64,000 nucleotides of DNA from Nymphaea colorata (GCF_008831285.2 NC_045145.1:10350802-10414801), one strand, 5' to 3'. Positions 23,589-36,545 are shown, numbered from the stretch's first letter. Notes: generated by a model not told the origin, from the letters alone. A program made the numbers and translations.

Positions 23589-24326
23589 AGAAGAAGCAAA
23601 AAAAAAAAAAAACACACACACAAGAACGCAAATATTTATGTGGTTTAGAAAAACAAATACTTCTCCTACATCTACAGTCATGTTAAAGCTTTAGTATCTT
23701 AAACAAAACACTATAATACTATAAAACTATATAACATTATAGCACTATACAACACTATAACATTATAATACTATGACACTATAACACTATATATAACACG
23801 ATAACCCAATTACAATATATAATACTATAAAACATTATAACACTATAACACAATATTACACTATATAAAACTATAATAATTATATAACACAATAACATTA
23901 TAACACTATATAAGACTATAACAATATATAACACTATAAGATAATATAACATTATATAAGACTATAACATTATATAACATTATATAATACTATAACACTA
24001 TAATACTATAACACTACAACTTTATATAACAATATAACACCATAACAATATAACACTATAACACTGCAACGCTATATAACACTATAATATTCTATAACAC
24101 TATATAACGCTATTACATTATAACACTATAACATAATATAACATTATGTAATGCTATAACACTATAACACTATATAACACTATAACATGGAACAATATAT
24201 AACAATATATAGCACTATATAATACTAAGAAGCAAAAGAAAAAAGGCAAACACACAAGAACACAAATATTTATGTGGTTTGGAAAAACAAATACCCCTCC
24301 TACATCTACAGTCATGCTAAAGCTTT
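23589..24326. repeat. AT-rich minisatellite between two ~100-bp direct repeats
   Basis: From about 23690 to 24228 the sequence consists of imperfect repeats of ACTATAACA-like units. On either side lies a nearly identical block (about 23589-23690 and 24228-24326): AGAAGCA, an A-rich run, CACAAGAAC, then AAATATTTATGTGGTTT, ending near CTAAAGCTTT. The blocks resemble the ...ACGTGG... segment found in many plant LTRs, so they may be relics of one LTR. Confidence 0.7.
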
Positions 24327-24579
24327 AAGTCAATATATGACTCCACACTCCTCCAACTGCATACATTGAGAATGCCTGGCTGTGCCAAGTACAAAACTAT
24401 CACAATATGAAAATGAGTTCAAAAAGTACATATGCTTAAAAATTCACCGAGTTCTCTAAATTAGGGACCAAAGGTTATCTGGGTTGATTTTACATGATAG
24501 GGCTCTAATACGATTTCATAGTTGCATAATACAATGTCTTAAATTATATAAATCATGGGGAGGTCTGTATCTAAGGGCT

Positions 24580-24995
24580 GCAGATGAGCCGAGTAGGGTT
24601 CGAGTTCAGCCAACTCTTTCAAAAAACTTGAGCTTGAACACAAATCCAGCTTGATAGTGCAAGCTTGAGCTCGACTTGACGATACAGTGTCGAACTCGAA
24701 CTCAACTTGTTTAACTCCTTTATGTTAAGTATGTCTCATTTCTTTTAACTCGCCAATTCATTTAATTCGATTAACTCGTTTGGTTGCTACTCCTTTACCT
24801 ACTCTCTCATTACAATTCAGCAATCAATATGCAATCGATTCAAATCGAGTTATTACAATTCAAATTCGACTTGTTTAACATTTCAAGTATACATTTGAAC
24901 TTGAGCTCGATTCATATATAAACGAGTTGAGTTCAAGTCAAGTTTTGACGAGCGTGTTTGAGTTGAGCTCGAGCTGGCTAGACTCGTTGTGCAGC
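24580..24995. mobile_element. MITE-like element with GAGCTCGAG-rich inverted ends
   Basis: The left end reads GCTGCAGATGAGCCGAGTAGG. The right end, reverse-complemented, reads GCTGCACAACGAGTCTAGCCAG. These are imperfect inverted ends of a non-coding block rich in TCGAGCTC-type words, a style common in plant MITEs. No clear target duplication seen and no coding capacity. Confidence 0.4.
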
Positions 24996-25331
24996 AAATT
25001 AAAATCAACAAATTAAAATGACATGAAAATAAAGATGGCTTGCACTCGAAAGGTTTCGTTGCCTTAATTATGTGAAATATTGAAGCGTATAAATTGTGTG
25101 AATAGGTTAAAATTTTCAAAGGAGAATAGTTATTTCACATTCTTAAACATGACGTTAAAATCACGGTACCTGCAAAATATCGGCAATACTGGTACGGAGA
25201 TCTTTCCCGGTTCTCAGCAAGAAGCGTCGGCAAATTCCAACCACACGAGGGGCCATGAGGATGACGATGCTCCACAAGAAAATGCAGTGAATCCATTCTG
25301 CTCCCCGGTCCCTGCGACCTCCAACGGCAGA
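24996..25331 (+). promoter_or_regulatory. Probable promoter and 5' UTR side of the ThrRS gene
   Basis: Lies immediately upstream of the ThrRS start. I cannot place a TATA box or transcription start with confidence. An in-frame ATG at 25080 would add 84 residues without organellar or ThrRS character, so I treat this as untranslated. Confidence 0.4.
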
Positions 25332-25679
25332 ATGGCTTCTTCCCGCTCAGCAATCTTCCCTTCCGTGCAGTCTGTCTTTCCCCACCAAGCCCGCTCCTTC
25401 CCGGAGCTTCCGAAGCCGCTCTTGTCCGCCGTTACTTGTTTTGGAGTTTCGAGCTCTTGCTTGCTCTCCTCTTCTTCTCGCCTCTTTATACGCCGAAGGG
25501 CTCAAGCTTCGAGGGAGCTGCGGAGGGCCTCCATCCCTTCCTCGTCCTTGGCTATAGTTGAGGATGTCCCATCTCAGCCCGGCGAAGAGTCGGCTGGAGC
25601 TACCGACCGAAATTCGCTTGCATCAGTTGTTCTTCCCACCAACGAAGAGTCTTCCAATCTCCTTCGCGTTCGACACACT
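25332..25679 (+). CDS. EMB2761: ThrRS exon 1: transit peptide and start of editing domain
   Basis: 116 codons, phase 0. The first ~80 residues are rich in Ser, Arg and Ala and poor in acidic residues (MASSRSAIFPSVQSVF, then LFIRRRAQASRELRRAS), as expected for plastid/mitochondrial import. The end VVLPTNEESSNLLRVRHT begins the editing domain and carries the first His of its HxxxH motif. The donor is ACT|GTAAGG. The ATG at 25332 was chosen because the MASS-type start and composition fit a transit peptide. Confidence 0.9.
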
Positions 25680-27906
25680 GTAAGGATAATTTTTGTCATT
25701 ATGACTTTTGTTGTTCTGTTTTCTTGCTTCCAATTGTTCACAGTGTCTAGGCGATGCCTACTTTTATTGCTTCAGGCCTTGAACATGGTAGTTTGTATGG
25801 AAAGTTTCTGTTTGATACTTAGGATTCATGTTCATTTTATTCGATGATCTTCTTCTATCTTCTGCATCCAAGATAATGGTTTTCTCTTTTCATTGAACAC
25901 CAATTACTTTCCCTTTCTCTCTGCTTCATGGACCTTCAATTCATTACCTTTTAAATCTTACTTGTCTTGGTGGCACCTTTTCTCTTGGAATTCAGTTTGT
26001 AGAGTCACCTTGAAGATGAAGATTGCCGGATTTTGGACTCCCATCTAGCAAAGGTCTCAGAATTTATCTTCATAATTTGTCTTAAATGAGCTTTTCACTC
26101 TAATACGTGACGAGGAATCGCTGATCATTTTATGTACTGATGATATACAAAATTAGTGCCAAAGCAAAACGACTACGATATACTGAACCGCTGATACCAT
26201 CTAAACGTAGTAGCCGGTGAAGCATAACAGTTACAACATATTTGTACTAATTGAAATAATGAAACTAATGCTATCGGAGCAAGAACTTTGGCACTCTATT
26301 GACAGTATCTGAAACTAGAAGTAGCGCTGCTCAACTATATCAGTGTAATGGGCTGTCTGAAACTAGTAATAGTGAAGTAAAGCTTTACAATGTCCTGGTA
26401 TTATAAAAAACAAGTGAAGGTGAAGGTATTTCAAGTTCTGTACAAGCGAGCCTTAACTGCACTTTCGAAGAGACCCTGACACTGCCGGTATTAGGACATG
26501 TAAGAGGCAGCTCCTAGCTGTATGTGTATGAGCTGTATTTGTCACAGTGGGTACAGAAAAACTGTAAGGAGTATGGGTATCTATTGGGAGAGTGGCCATT
26601 TCAGACTTCTAAGAGCCAAGGAAGCTAGTGAAAAATGGAAGAGGGGATCTTTTTAGAAAATGATATGTAAACTGAAATCGTGTAGGGTACTAACAAGTTG
26701 ATAAAAATATGTAAAAACTTTAAAAAATGGGGCCAAAATATACAAAATGATATTCGAGGGCAACACAAAGTAAAATGATGGGGAGCTGGAATTCCCTAAT
26801 CTGGACAAAGTTTCATGTTCGACCTTTGAGTTCCTGATGTTTTTGTCTTACTACTTTGGGGTAATCATGGTTTGTACTTACTGCGAGTGATTTAGGTAAC
26901 TATGCTTTGACTGAGAAAGATGTTCTAACAAGAGCAATGGATGAGCAAATGCATAAGCAATCACATGCATTCGAATTGCAGTTATGCTGATGCTAAAAAA
27001 AACTTGGTTTTAGGTATGATGTTATAAATATATATAATATATATATATATTAGAATAAAATTTCAATTAATATGTTTTGATATTCTAACAGAATAGAAGC
27101 CTAAAAAGCTAAATCAAACATATATACTTAACTTTCATGTATTTATATTGAGAATAGACATACGCTTCGAGAAAATATTTATTTATACAACCTGTAATCT
27201 GGTTTAGGCCTTTAGCTTTTTAGCTGAAAGCCTGAAACAGATTATGAGATTACATTAATTATTCAACACTTGATATCAATATTATCACAAGACTCAAAGC
27301 AGTAATTAGATAAAAATGGTGTATTTTTATGTATATATAACAGAGTTTGTGGTACAAATGAGTAAATGATGTATGAACAAGAATAGAAAATTGAACAGAA
27401 ACAGATTGAGAGGTGAAAGCAGGCCAACACCCAATCTACCAAATTAATCTTTTGATCAATATCCAATGCTACAACCACTGAGAATGAAAAGCCGGGGTCA
27501 AAGATCCTCAGAAACACCACATAGATGAGGTCATCGAGCAACAGCTACTGGATGCTAGCCACACAAAGATAGAAACTAGAAAGATTAACACATGAAAATG
27601 AACCATCATGGATCATCAGTGGCCAGTCGTTGCTTTGCTCATGCTATCACGGGATGCCCATTGCTGCTTGTCCTCACTGTCAATGTTATTAAGTGTGATG
27701 AGGCCCAGCGAATTGCAAAGTCTATGAAACAAGGTGAAGCCAAGCGAGACGTAGTGACGCGTAAGTCTCGGGACAAAAAAAATGTCAAGTATATAATATA
27801 TAATATCCACAAAAATAATGTCAACAATGAAAAGTAACATATAAATAAAGAACAAATGTGGGAAATCCTCACCAAAGAAACATAATTATGAACAAATACA
27901 TTGGCA

Positions 27907-28038
27907 TTATATATATATATATATATATATATATTCCAATACGTTGACAATATATATATTCCTGACTCACCTGAAAATCAACTGCAAATTGAAAGGCTAT
28001 TTACTACAAAGTACAAAGTACAAAGTACAAAGTACAAA
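27907..28038. repeat. (TA)n tract and 7-bp tandem repeat
   Basis: An alternating TA tract occupies about 27907-27935. At about 28004-28038 the heptamer ACAAAGT is repeated about five times. Simple-sequence DNA inside intron 1. Confidence 0.8.
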
Positions 28039-28226
28039 CTATTTATGCCAATCACCCAAGTCACCCAAGAATGGTGAGATCATCTCAGAAGGCCAGAATC
28101 ACCCAACTCAGTTACAACGCCCAAAATCTACACAGAAGTCCATCTTCACTAAAAGCAAATATATAAAGGATCAACAAAGAATCAGTAACAAGCTGGGTAG
28201 GTTCAATTGGTTTGGTGTATTTTCGC

Positions 28227-28526
28227 TTGCTTCCCTTCAAACCAAACTCTGTAAGGCACAGTGGTGTTGAGTCCTAAACTAGCTGCCAATCTATTAACCA
28301 ATGTCCTATTGCTAGTCAAAGGAATCACAGAATCTTGGTCTCCACTGTGGCAGAAAGAAAGAGAGATATTTTATGTCCACACGGAGCAGAATAACAAGAG
28401 CAGAGGATATAATAATGCAAGTGAAAAAGATCTTTTACCTGTAAACCAGGACAGGGATACCAGACTCAACAATGGTACCCAGCAGAGAAATAGTGGGGAC
28501 TTGCACATTTTGCCTGTCATAATCCA
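28227..28526 (-). pseudogene. Serine carboxypeptidase-like (SCPL) gene fragment, two exons
   Basis: Minus-strand segment 28526-28439 reads LDYDRQNVQVPTISLLG through ESGIPVLVY and ends at a GT donor (AG|GTAAAA). Segment 28344-28227 starts after an AG acceptor and reads [20 protein letters not shown] to [13 protein letters not shown]. Joined at that intron the Ser codon is completed (VY-SGDQDSV). This is the strand-turn region around the catalytic Asp of plant serine carboxypeptidases (alpha/beta hydrolase fold). The next expected residues (VGGWTQVYG) are missing, with a GC rather than GT at the exon end, and the frame runs to a stop. No other exons are clear, so it is a captured or decayed fragment inside ThrRS intron 1. 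Confidence 0.82.
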
Positions 28527-29536
28527 GGATAATGAAAGAAATGGACCGAGGTTAGCTGAGGCTGGACGACAAACTTCATGAATCCAAACATATGACACAG
28601 CCAAACATGAAAGGATTCAAAAGCTTACCTCGTCCAATTGAGTGTGGGTTTACCAAGTAGAATCTGTGAGCAACATCCCCAAATGCCATTACATAAGCAT
28701 AATTACATGTGCATGTGTGTCTGTGTTTATCATATGTATATATGTATTTATACTTTTATTCTCTTAGGTTCATAGAAATAAAGATCACATTTGATCTGAT
28801 AGCACTTTGTAGAAAAAAATATACACAAACATCCACTAAAAAATTCGTAATATTATCCACAAATTATTAACTAGGAATGTGATTTTTTTTTATTAATTGC
28901 TATATATACAATTCTACTAAACAAATATTGATACAATATAAAGACCTATATATATTGAAAAAAGAGATCTTGTATTCCCATTTCAATCTTAAATCTGGGT
29001 TTCAAAGGAAAACAACAAAAAATTTCTGGCTCCATCCCTGTTTTTCCCCACATGGTTGTGCATGTTTCTTCCTCTCTCTCACATTTGTGTCGCCCTTTAA
29101 AAGGATGATACCCCGCTCTCCTACTTAAAAGGATGACATGGATGTCGCCTTTAAAAAGGCGAACACTTTGTTGCCTTCTTCAAAAAGGAGCATGTGAAAG
29201 TTGGGACTAAAATAACCCTAATATAAAAGTTTATTTACAGCAATGATAATGACAAAAATAAAAAAGAAAGAAAAGATGGAAAAATGAGGCCATAAATAGC
29301 TAATTAATTATATAACAGATTATATATATGTATATATAAGGGACGTCAAGTCTCTGGATGGCAGATGTTGCTAGATGATAAAATTAAAAATTTGTAGCTA
29401 AAAAATAGTCACCACAGGAACATTGGCAACAGTTTATAATGCAGCAAAGTTTCATGGTGCTTTTTGCATGAGTTTAAATGAATTTAAGATTTTAGCCATT
29501 TGGCAAATATCCAGCATTTAGCAACATTGACTTCTC

Positions 29537-29584
29537 CTCTCTCTCTCTCTCAATATATATATATATATTGAGAGAGAGAGAGAG
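29537..29584. repeat. Perfect 48-bp (CT)n-(AT)n-(AG)n palindrome
   Basis: A CT repeat, an alternating AT core (29551-29570) and an AG repeat form an uninterrupted palindrome centred at 29560/29561. Lies beside the left arm of the TIR element at about 29590. Confidence 0.9.
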
Positions 29585-29589
29585 AGAGA

Positions 29590-30340
29590 GTCCTGTTACA
29601 TCAATTCAGCCGGACCAACCGAATGTGTTCCTTCATCCAGGACAGTCGTGATCTTTTGGATTGGTTCGTCCATGATTCTCTCTTTCTATTCTGTGGATGA
29701 GCATGCAGCCAGCTTTCCTGCTTGCAATTGATCAATCTATTCTTCAGACCAAGCTTTACTACTGAGTCATCAAGGCTCTCTGACTTCATTGAGTTGAGGC
29801 CTAAGAGCTGCCAACGTGTAGTCTGTTGAGACATCAAGAACACTTTGCTGGTTTGGCAGTGAGATGAGGACAACAACCACCATGCTAGTTCATATTGCTG
29901 GAGAGAGCAACAAGCAGGAGCTGTAGAGGCATCAGGGATTTTGCTGTACCTTGTCGGCAATGGGTGTGGCAATGGGAAGGGATGAACTGTGAATGCAAGA
30001 ACACCCTCGAGGTTTTCCCTTCACCCTTAGGGCGTTCTCCACTAGGCATGGTGATGGGAAGGGATGGAAGAAGGCGGCAGTAGAGGAGGGGAGGAGAGGG
30101 AGGGTGGTGATTATTGGCTGGTCATCATCTCCAGCAATGCTGCTTGCCAAAGCAAAAATCAAGAGTCTTCATGAAGACTCTATTTCTAGTCGGTCCAGGA
30201 AGGCTGGAGTGCTTGTGAGAAGGAAGAGGCGGGAGAAAGAGAGCGAATCATGAACCGTGTGATGTAAAAGATCAGAATTCCTGGATGAAGGAACTCATTC
30301 TGCTGGATCTCCATCCAGCTGAATTCATGTCCTTATATAT
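29590..30340. mobile_element. Non-autonomous TIR element with ~100-bp imperfect inverted ends
   Basis: The left arm (about 29591-29695) contains CAATTCAGC, GTTCCTTCATCCAGGA, GATCTTTTGG and CATGATTC. The reverse complement of the right arm (about 30225-30335) contains GAATTCAGC, GTTCCTTCATCCAGGA, GATCTTTTAC and CATGATTC in the same order and spacing. The interior of about 530 bp has no transposase. Long inverted ends suggest a Mutator-like or foldback derivative. No target duplication is clear because both sides run into simple repeats. Confidence 0.6.
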
Positions 30341-31887
30341 ATATATGTGTGTGTGTGTGTGTGGCAAGGAGGCATCCTCAGTAAGTCCAAATGTCTATAA
30401 GAAGTAGGATGGTTTTACAGGTATCAGGGAATTGACATCATGTTTTTATCATGCATTATCTGGTTAAAGCCACCATGATTATACAAATACATGTGAAACC
30501 ATGGAAGCGTAAATAAGAACTTAAGTACATTGCTCTATGCTTTTTAAAATGCAAAGTTTTTCAAAATGTGAGGCATCACTATGCATTTTTTTCAGTGAAT
30601 GACTGGGTGCATTTGGAGTGTTAAATTTTCATTTCTTTTGAAATATGCAGCTCACTACATTAAAAAAAAATCTTATAATACTAAACTATAATTTTTCTGT
30701 AGGATATCAACACTTAAATGTGAAAGGTCACATTTATCTATTTTAACACATTTTGATGCTTTGGGATAAGTGCAGGACTGAAGATATATGAACATAAACA
30801 GAAATTTTAGTTATGCATCAGTCACTTCTTTTTGTATCTTACAAACCATTTTTAGATTTTTTGTTAGGAAAAATCCCATAGTCCGATGGCTGCAGATTCT
30901 TTGTGCAAAACACTAGGAAATCATATCCTTTTTATCTAGGTACTTCAATAGGCGATTACTAGGGTTGTCCTTATTTTTTTTCCACTTTTAGTTTGTCATT
31001 GTAATTGTGAAGCGTGACATCTTATACAGTGAATTTTTGTAATTGTGAAGCTGCATATAAATTCTTAGACCATAGAAGTTGTCTGTAACCAGAGAATTAC
31101 ACACTTTAAGAGTGTATATATTTGATCTTAAGTTATGTTAGTCAATTTTTGACGCTCTGAGGTTATTTTTATAATGCTAGTTTCTCGTTTTCTGGAGAAC
31201 ATTATTCTCAAGTAGGAGTAACTTGAAAACGACCATGTTGTACCTTGGAATTTCAAATTAGCTTATAGTTTTAATGTATACCCTACTAACTGATGAGCAA
31301 ACGTGGCAAAATAGGTGCAGCATCCATGTCTATAGGACTGGACATGGATGTGGATATTGGACATGACAAGGGATGCTTTGGAATTTTTTTTTCTCTGTTA
31401 GTTTGTAGTTTAAACTTTTATGAATATCAATAATGAATATATCTTTTGTTTGCTTCCATATATTATATGTGTGTGTGTGTGTGTCCAGACGCCAGACACC
31501 CATGTCCTTGTACGCACCTATGTGACATAGCCTATAATTCTCTGTGAAGAGGATTGAGCCTCTTTAAGTGAAAGTCATAAATCCCTAAGGTCAAGCCTTG
31601 AGGCTCCAGGAGGTCTAAAAGACATAAGCATCTTAAGCCTAAAAATTGCCTTCTAATTTCTAAAAACCATGTCAAGATGCTAAGCGAATATAAAAAATTA
31701 TGTTTCCATTGCTTTGCTCTAGGTAAATGGAGCACTTTGTGTTGGTTGGAGGTGTATTATGAAGTGAATGTAAGCTGCAAGGAATTCTATGTATTCCTAG
31801 AAGCATGTGGTCTTTTCTCTAAGCTAGGAAACTGATTCACATAACACTGTTAGGCTGACTGACCTTTTTTTTTTCCTGGGAGCATCT

Positions 31888-32393
31888 TGTTAGAATTTAA
31901 AGATTAGACATTATGTAAGTATACATATGTATATTTCATATATACTGTCATACGTCTAGTTTCATGTATGATTTGTATATATGAATATCTATGTATGCAT
32001 AGGTGTTTATGTATTTTATTTTATTTGTTTCTTTTTCTTTTTTATGTACCTTTTTTGTTTCTTTTCTTTTTCTGTTTTTACTTTTTCTTATTTTGTAAAG
32101 GGGAACTAGCTGTTGGGCCAGCTTCCAACGGCTAGATTTATAGCCGTTGGAGCTGGCCCAACAGCCAACTCCTCCTTCTTCTCTCCCTTACATTGTACTA
32201 TAAATAAGGGACTGTTGTCCCTTGTTTTGTTAAGGCTTTTAGGCCTCTCTTGTGTTCTTTTCTCTTGAGATTAATACATTTATCTTCTCCTCAAGTTTGA
32301 GGAGAAGTTGTGCATTACCTATTGAAGGTGTTGGAATCTTCAAGAGTGTATCTCTTGAAGCATTTGCACTCTCAAGATTGGGACTGATTTACA
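31888..32393 (+). repeat. E1 5' LTR
   Basis: 506 bp. Contains a strong hairpin at 32109-32165 (arms of 25-26 bases, one bulge, 6-base loop) just upstream of TATAAATA at 32199-32206. This is the expected promoter of the element and lies in the same direction as ThrRS. Confidence 0.93.
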
Positions 32394-32405
32394 TGGTATC
32401 AGAGC
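32394..32405 (+). other. E1 primer-binding site
   Basis: TGGTATCAGAGC immediately after the LTR, complementary to the 3' end of initiator tRNA-Met. Confidence 0.92.
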
Positions 32406-32688
32406 GAGGTTTTGGCTCTTTGTCTTGCTGTCTTTCAAGCTTGAAGATCCCTGGTATTTCTCTTTCTTTGGAGCTGTGAAGCACTCCAAGTGTTCGATAT
32501 ATTTCTGCTTTTAGTTTTCACAAGAAGGTGTTGTTATTTTGCTGGCCTCTTTTGGTGATATTTGTGACGGGATAAAGCTCCCTTGGTGGTGAAGATTGTG
32601 GCAGTCTTTGACGCGTCAAAAGCTTCATTTTGTGTGGCTGTTTTTCATCCTAGCACTACCTCAACGTCTCCTTTACAAGGTACACATT

Positions 32689-35600
32689 ATGGATGAAAGA
32701 ACTTCTTCTACTCCTCTTCCTAAATTAACTTCATCAAATTATGTTTCTTGGGCAAAAACTATGGAACATTTTATTAGAAGTAAAGGCCTATGGGGACTTG
32801 TTGATGGGTCTAAAGGTGAACCTCAATTAGTCCTCACCAAGACCATAGATGGTAAAGCCCAAGAACTAGATGGAGTTGAAAAAGACAAGGTTATGAATGA
32901 ATATGAGATAAAATGGAAAGAGTGGAAGATAGGACACCACAAGATTATCACTTGGATTATTTCTTGTGTTGATACTACAACCATGGGCCAAATAGCAAAA
33001 CATAATTTTGCTCATGAAGCTTGGGAATTCCTCAAGAAAACCCACACTATGAAGGATGTGGCCTACATGTGCAATCTTCAAATGAAGATTGCAAGTCTCC
33101 AACAAGGGGATAAGTCCATTAAAGAATACGTTGGAGAAATGGAGCAATTATGGGACGAACTTGCTCTATTTGAACCCGAATGGTATGATCCAAGAGACAT
33201 TGGAGTTAGAGAAAAACAAATCCAAAGGGAGAAATTTTATAAATTCATTCTTGGTCTTAGATTGGAATATGATGGAGTCAAAACTTCCTTGCTCCATAGG
33301 CATAAAGTGCCATCTATGAATGAAGCCATAGCGGAACTTCAAATGGAGGAGAATAAACTCAATTTTTCCAAAGATAAGAGTGAGAGTGTTCTTGCTACCT
33401 CAAGACCCGGTGCTCATATGAGAACTTATAGGCCTCCTCACTTTAATCGAAACTATGAGCATAACAATAATGGCAACAAGAAGATCATATGTTTCCATTG
33501 TCAAGAAGAAGGACATACTAAACTTAGATGTCCTAAATTGAGGAGATTTGATAAAAAGACAAGTGTGGCTGGGATAATGTATGAAGAAAGCAATCGATTT
33601 GACCTAGACAAACTTGTAAGTGCCCTCCAACCAAAGCTTATTGATGCTCTTCGACCGCTTTTCAAAGGAGGAGGGACTTCTCCAATCTCCAGAGCAATGG
33701 TGGCATCTACATCATCAAGTAAGTACTCTTGGATTCTTGATTCTGGAGCTTCATTTCATATGACCCCTTGTAGTTCTTTACTTACCGAATGCACTAAGGA
33801 AGAAACTTGCCCATTTGTTAAAACCGCCGATGGAACTCCTCTTGAAATCAAATGTGTTGGGAATATTGATCAAAATTTTAATTCAAAAGTTTTTAAAATA
33901 CCAAAAGTTAGATTTATTCCCAAACTTAACTTAAATCTCTTGTCGGTTTCTCAAATAACAAATCATGGATGTGATATTATCTTCTCACAAAATAAATTTT
34001 TGATACAGGACCATCTTTCCAAGAAGACGATTGGGGAAGGTTCTAGGAAAAATGATCTCTACTATGTTGATTTTTTGGATCTTTCCAACCCTACTTGCAA
34101 TGTAGTCAAGAAGAGCGACATTCAAGTTTGGCATCAAAGACTTGGGCATTCAAGTTTAAGAAAAATGTCTTGTATCCCTTTTTTGAAAGAGAAATGTAAA
34201 GAAATGATCTCTTGTGATGATTATATTAAAGCCAAAATTAAGGCTTTACCTTTTGGAAATAGAAATTTTGTTGCGAAGGCACCTTTTGAATTAGTGCATT
34301 CGGATGTATGGGGTCCCGCTCCTATTATGTCTAAAGGTGGTTTGCTTTATTATGTCATTTTTGTGGATGGTTACTCTCGATATGCTTGGGTTTACTTTCT
34401 TAAACGAAAATCGGAAGTCTTTATGAATTTTAAAAACTTTTACAACATGATCAAAACTCAATTTGATGCAAATCTTAAAATTTTTAGAAGTGATTTCGGG
34501 GGAGAATTCATTTCCAATGAATTTGAAGAATTCCTAAAGGAAAAGGGAGTTATACACCAAAAGTCTTGTCCCAAAACCCCCCAACAAAATGGAGTTGCCG
34601 AAAGAAAACATAAACATATTCTTAAAACAACAAGAGCTCTTCTTATATCAAAAAATGTTCCAAAAAATTTTTGGGCTGAAGTGATTCTAACATCCATTTA
34701 CTTGATTAATAGAATGCCCTCTAAAGTTTTAGAAAATATTTCACCTTTTCAAAAACTTTTTAATTTGGAGCCAATTTATAAAAGATTCAAAGTCTTTGGT
34801 TGCAAATGTTTCATTTTAAATGACAAACTTTCATCTAGGGCTATTCAATGTGTCTTTATTGGCTATTCCGAAACACAAAAAGGATATAGATGCTATGATA
34901 TTGAAAAAGATAGTGTATGTTTCAAGAAATGTAATTTTTTTAGAAGAAGAAAATGACTTTAATGAAAATAAACCCAAGCATGAAGATGACTATTCTTTTT
35001 TATGGATAAATGATGATGATGATAATGATGATGATGATGATGATGTTTTGCCTTCTTCACATGATGATGCTCTAAATGAGGTTGAGAGTACTCCTTTTAG
35101 ACCTCCACCAAGAGAAGTTATAGTTTATAAGAGAAGGTCTCAACAAAACATCCAAGAGTCTCAACCTACTCTTAGGAGATCTCAAAGAGTTTTTCATCCG
35201 CCTCAAAAATTTGTCTCCTACGAGTATTTTTCCCCAAACATAGAGCTTACTTATTAGCTATTCACTCTCATGTTGAACCTTCATCCTATCTTGAAGCCAA
35301 AACTAACCCGCATTGGATTGAAGCAATAAACAGTGAACTTAGAGCCCTTGAAGACAATAAAACTTGGGACATTGTGTCTCTTCCTATAGGGAAAAGGACA
35401 ATAGGATGTAGGTGGGTTTACAAAGTCAAGACTAGAAGTGATGGATCACTTGAAAGGTATAAAGCTAGACTTGTTGCCAAAGGATATGCTCAAAAATATG
35501 GGATTGATTACAAAGAAACTTTCGCCCCTGTTGCTCGTATGACCTTTGTTAGAGCTCTTATTGCCATTGCTTCCATTAAACAATGGTCGATATATCAATT

Positions 35601-36545
35601 GGATGTCAAAAATGCATTTTTGAATGGATACTTAAATGAGGAGGTATGGATTTACCCCCTGGGCTTGATTTACCTCAAGGAAAAGTTCTTTATCTTAGAA
35701 AGGCATTATATGGCTTGAAACAAGCTCCAAAAGCTTGGTTTGACATGTTTAGCAATGTTATGTTTAAACAAGGTTTTAAATCCTGCTATTCTGACACTGC
35801 TATGTTTGTTAAAAATACGGCTGTAGGCATAATTGTATTACTTTTATATGTAGATGATATGATTATTACAGGTAATGATGCCAACAGAATTATGCAGGTA
35901 AAGGATTTTCTAAAGAATGAATTTGAAATGACTGATTTGGGTAAACTAACCTATTTTCTTGGTATTGAAGTAGCTTATAGTAGAAAATGATACTTACTTT
36001 CACAAATGAAGTTTGCCAATGACATTATAAACAGATCAGGAATCACTGATGACAAAGTGGTGGACACTCCTGACACCTTAGGAGTAAAGATGAAGATTGA
36101 TGATGGAGAAATTCTAGAAAATCCCACTCCATTTCGTCAATTGGTTGGAGCTCTCACATATTTATCCATCACAAGGCCTGACATATCACATGTTGTACAT
36201 GTTATAAGTCAGTTTCAACAAAGACCCACTTCTGTACACATGGGAGCTGCATTGAGGATTGTTCGATATGTCAAGCACACAATCACTAAAGGACTTTTTC
36301 TATCCTCCTCATCAAACTTGAATATGATTGCCTATACTGATGCTGATTGGGGTGGAGATCTTAATAACATGCATTCCACCACCGGTTTTTGTGTTTTTCT
36401 AGGTCACTCTCTTATTTCGTGGAGGTGCAAAAAACAAAATAAAGTCTCTCTATCATCAACTGAAGCAGAGTATCGTGCCATGGCCACCACCACCATGGAG
36501 ATTGTATGGTTAAAAAGCTTATTGAAGGACATTGGAATTGACTTA
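32689..36545 (+). pseudogene. E1 gag-pol, 5' part up to the E2 insertion
   Basis: The ATG at 32689 starts MDERTSSTPLPKLTSSNYVS, a copia gag. The zinc knuckle CFHCQEEGHTKLRC lies near 33490-33535, the protease WILDSGASFHM near 33730, and GAG-pre-integrase WHQRLGHSSLRKM near 34130. The integrase has HSDVWGP, FRSDFGGEF and NGVAERKHKH. The frame breaks near 34900-34956. RT follows in pieces (WVYKVKTRSDGSLERYKARL at about 35410; YVDDMIITGND at about 35855) with a frameshift near 35650 and a TGA at 35988-35990. RNase H (YTDADWGGDL) continues to LLKDIGIDL, where E2 interrupts. Confidence 0.92.

Noticed and set aside
25080-25331. In-frame upstream ATG extending ThrRS by 84 residues
   Set aside because: The extra residues lack transit-peptide character and include acidic, Asn-rich sequence; the ATG at 25332 fits organellar targeting. 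Not excluded without cDNA.
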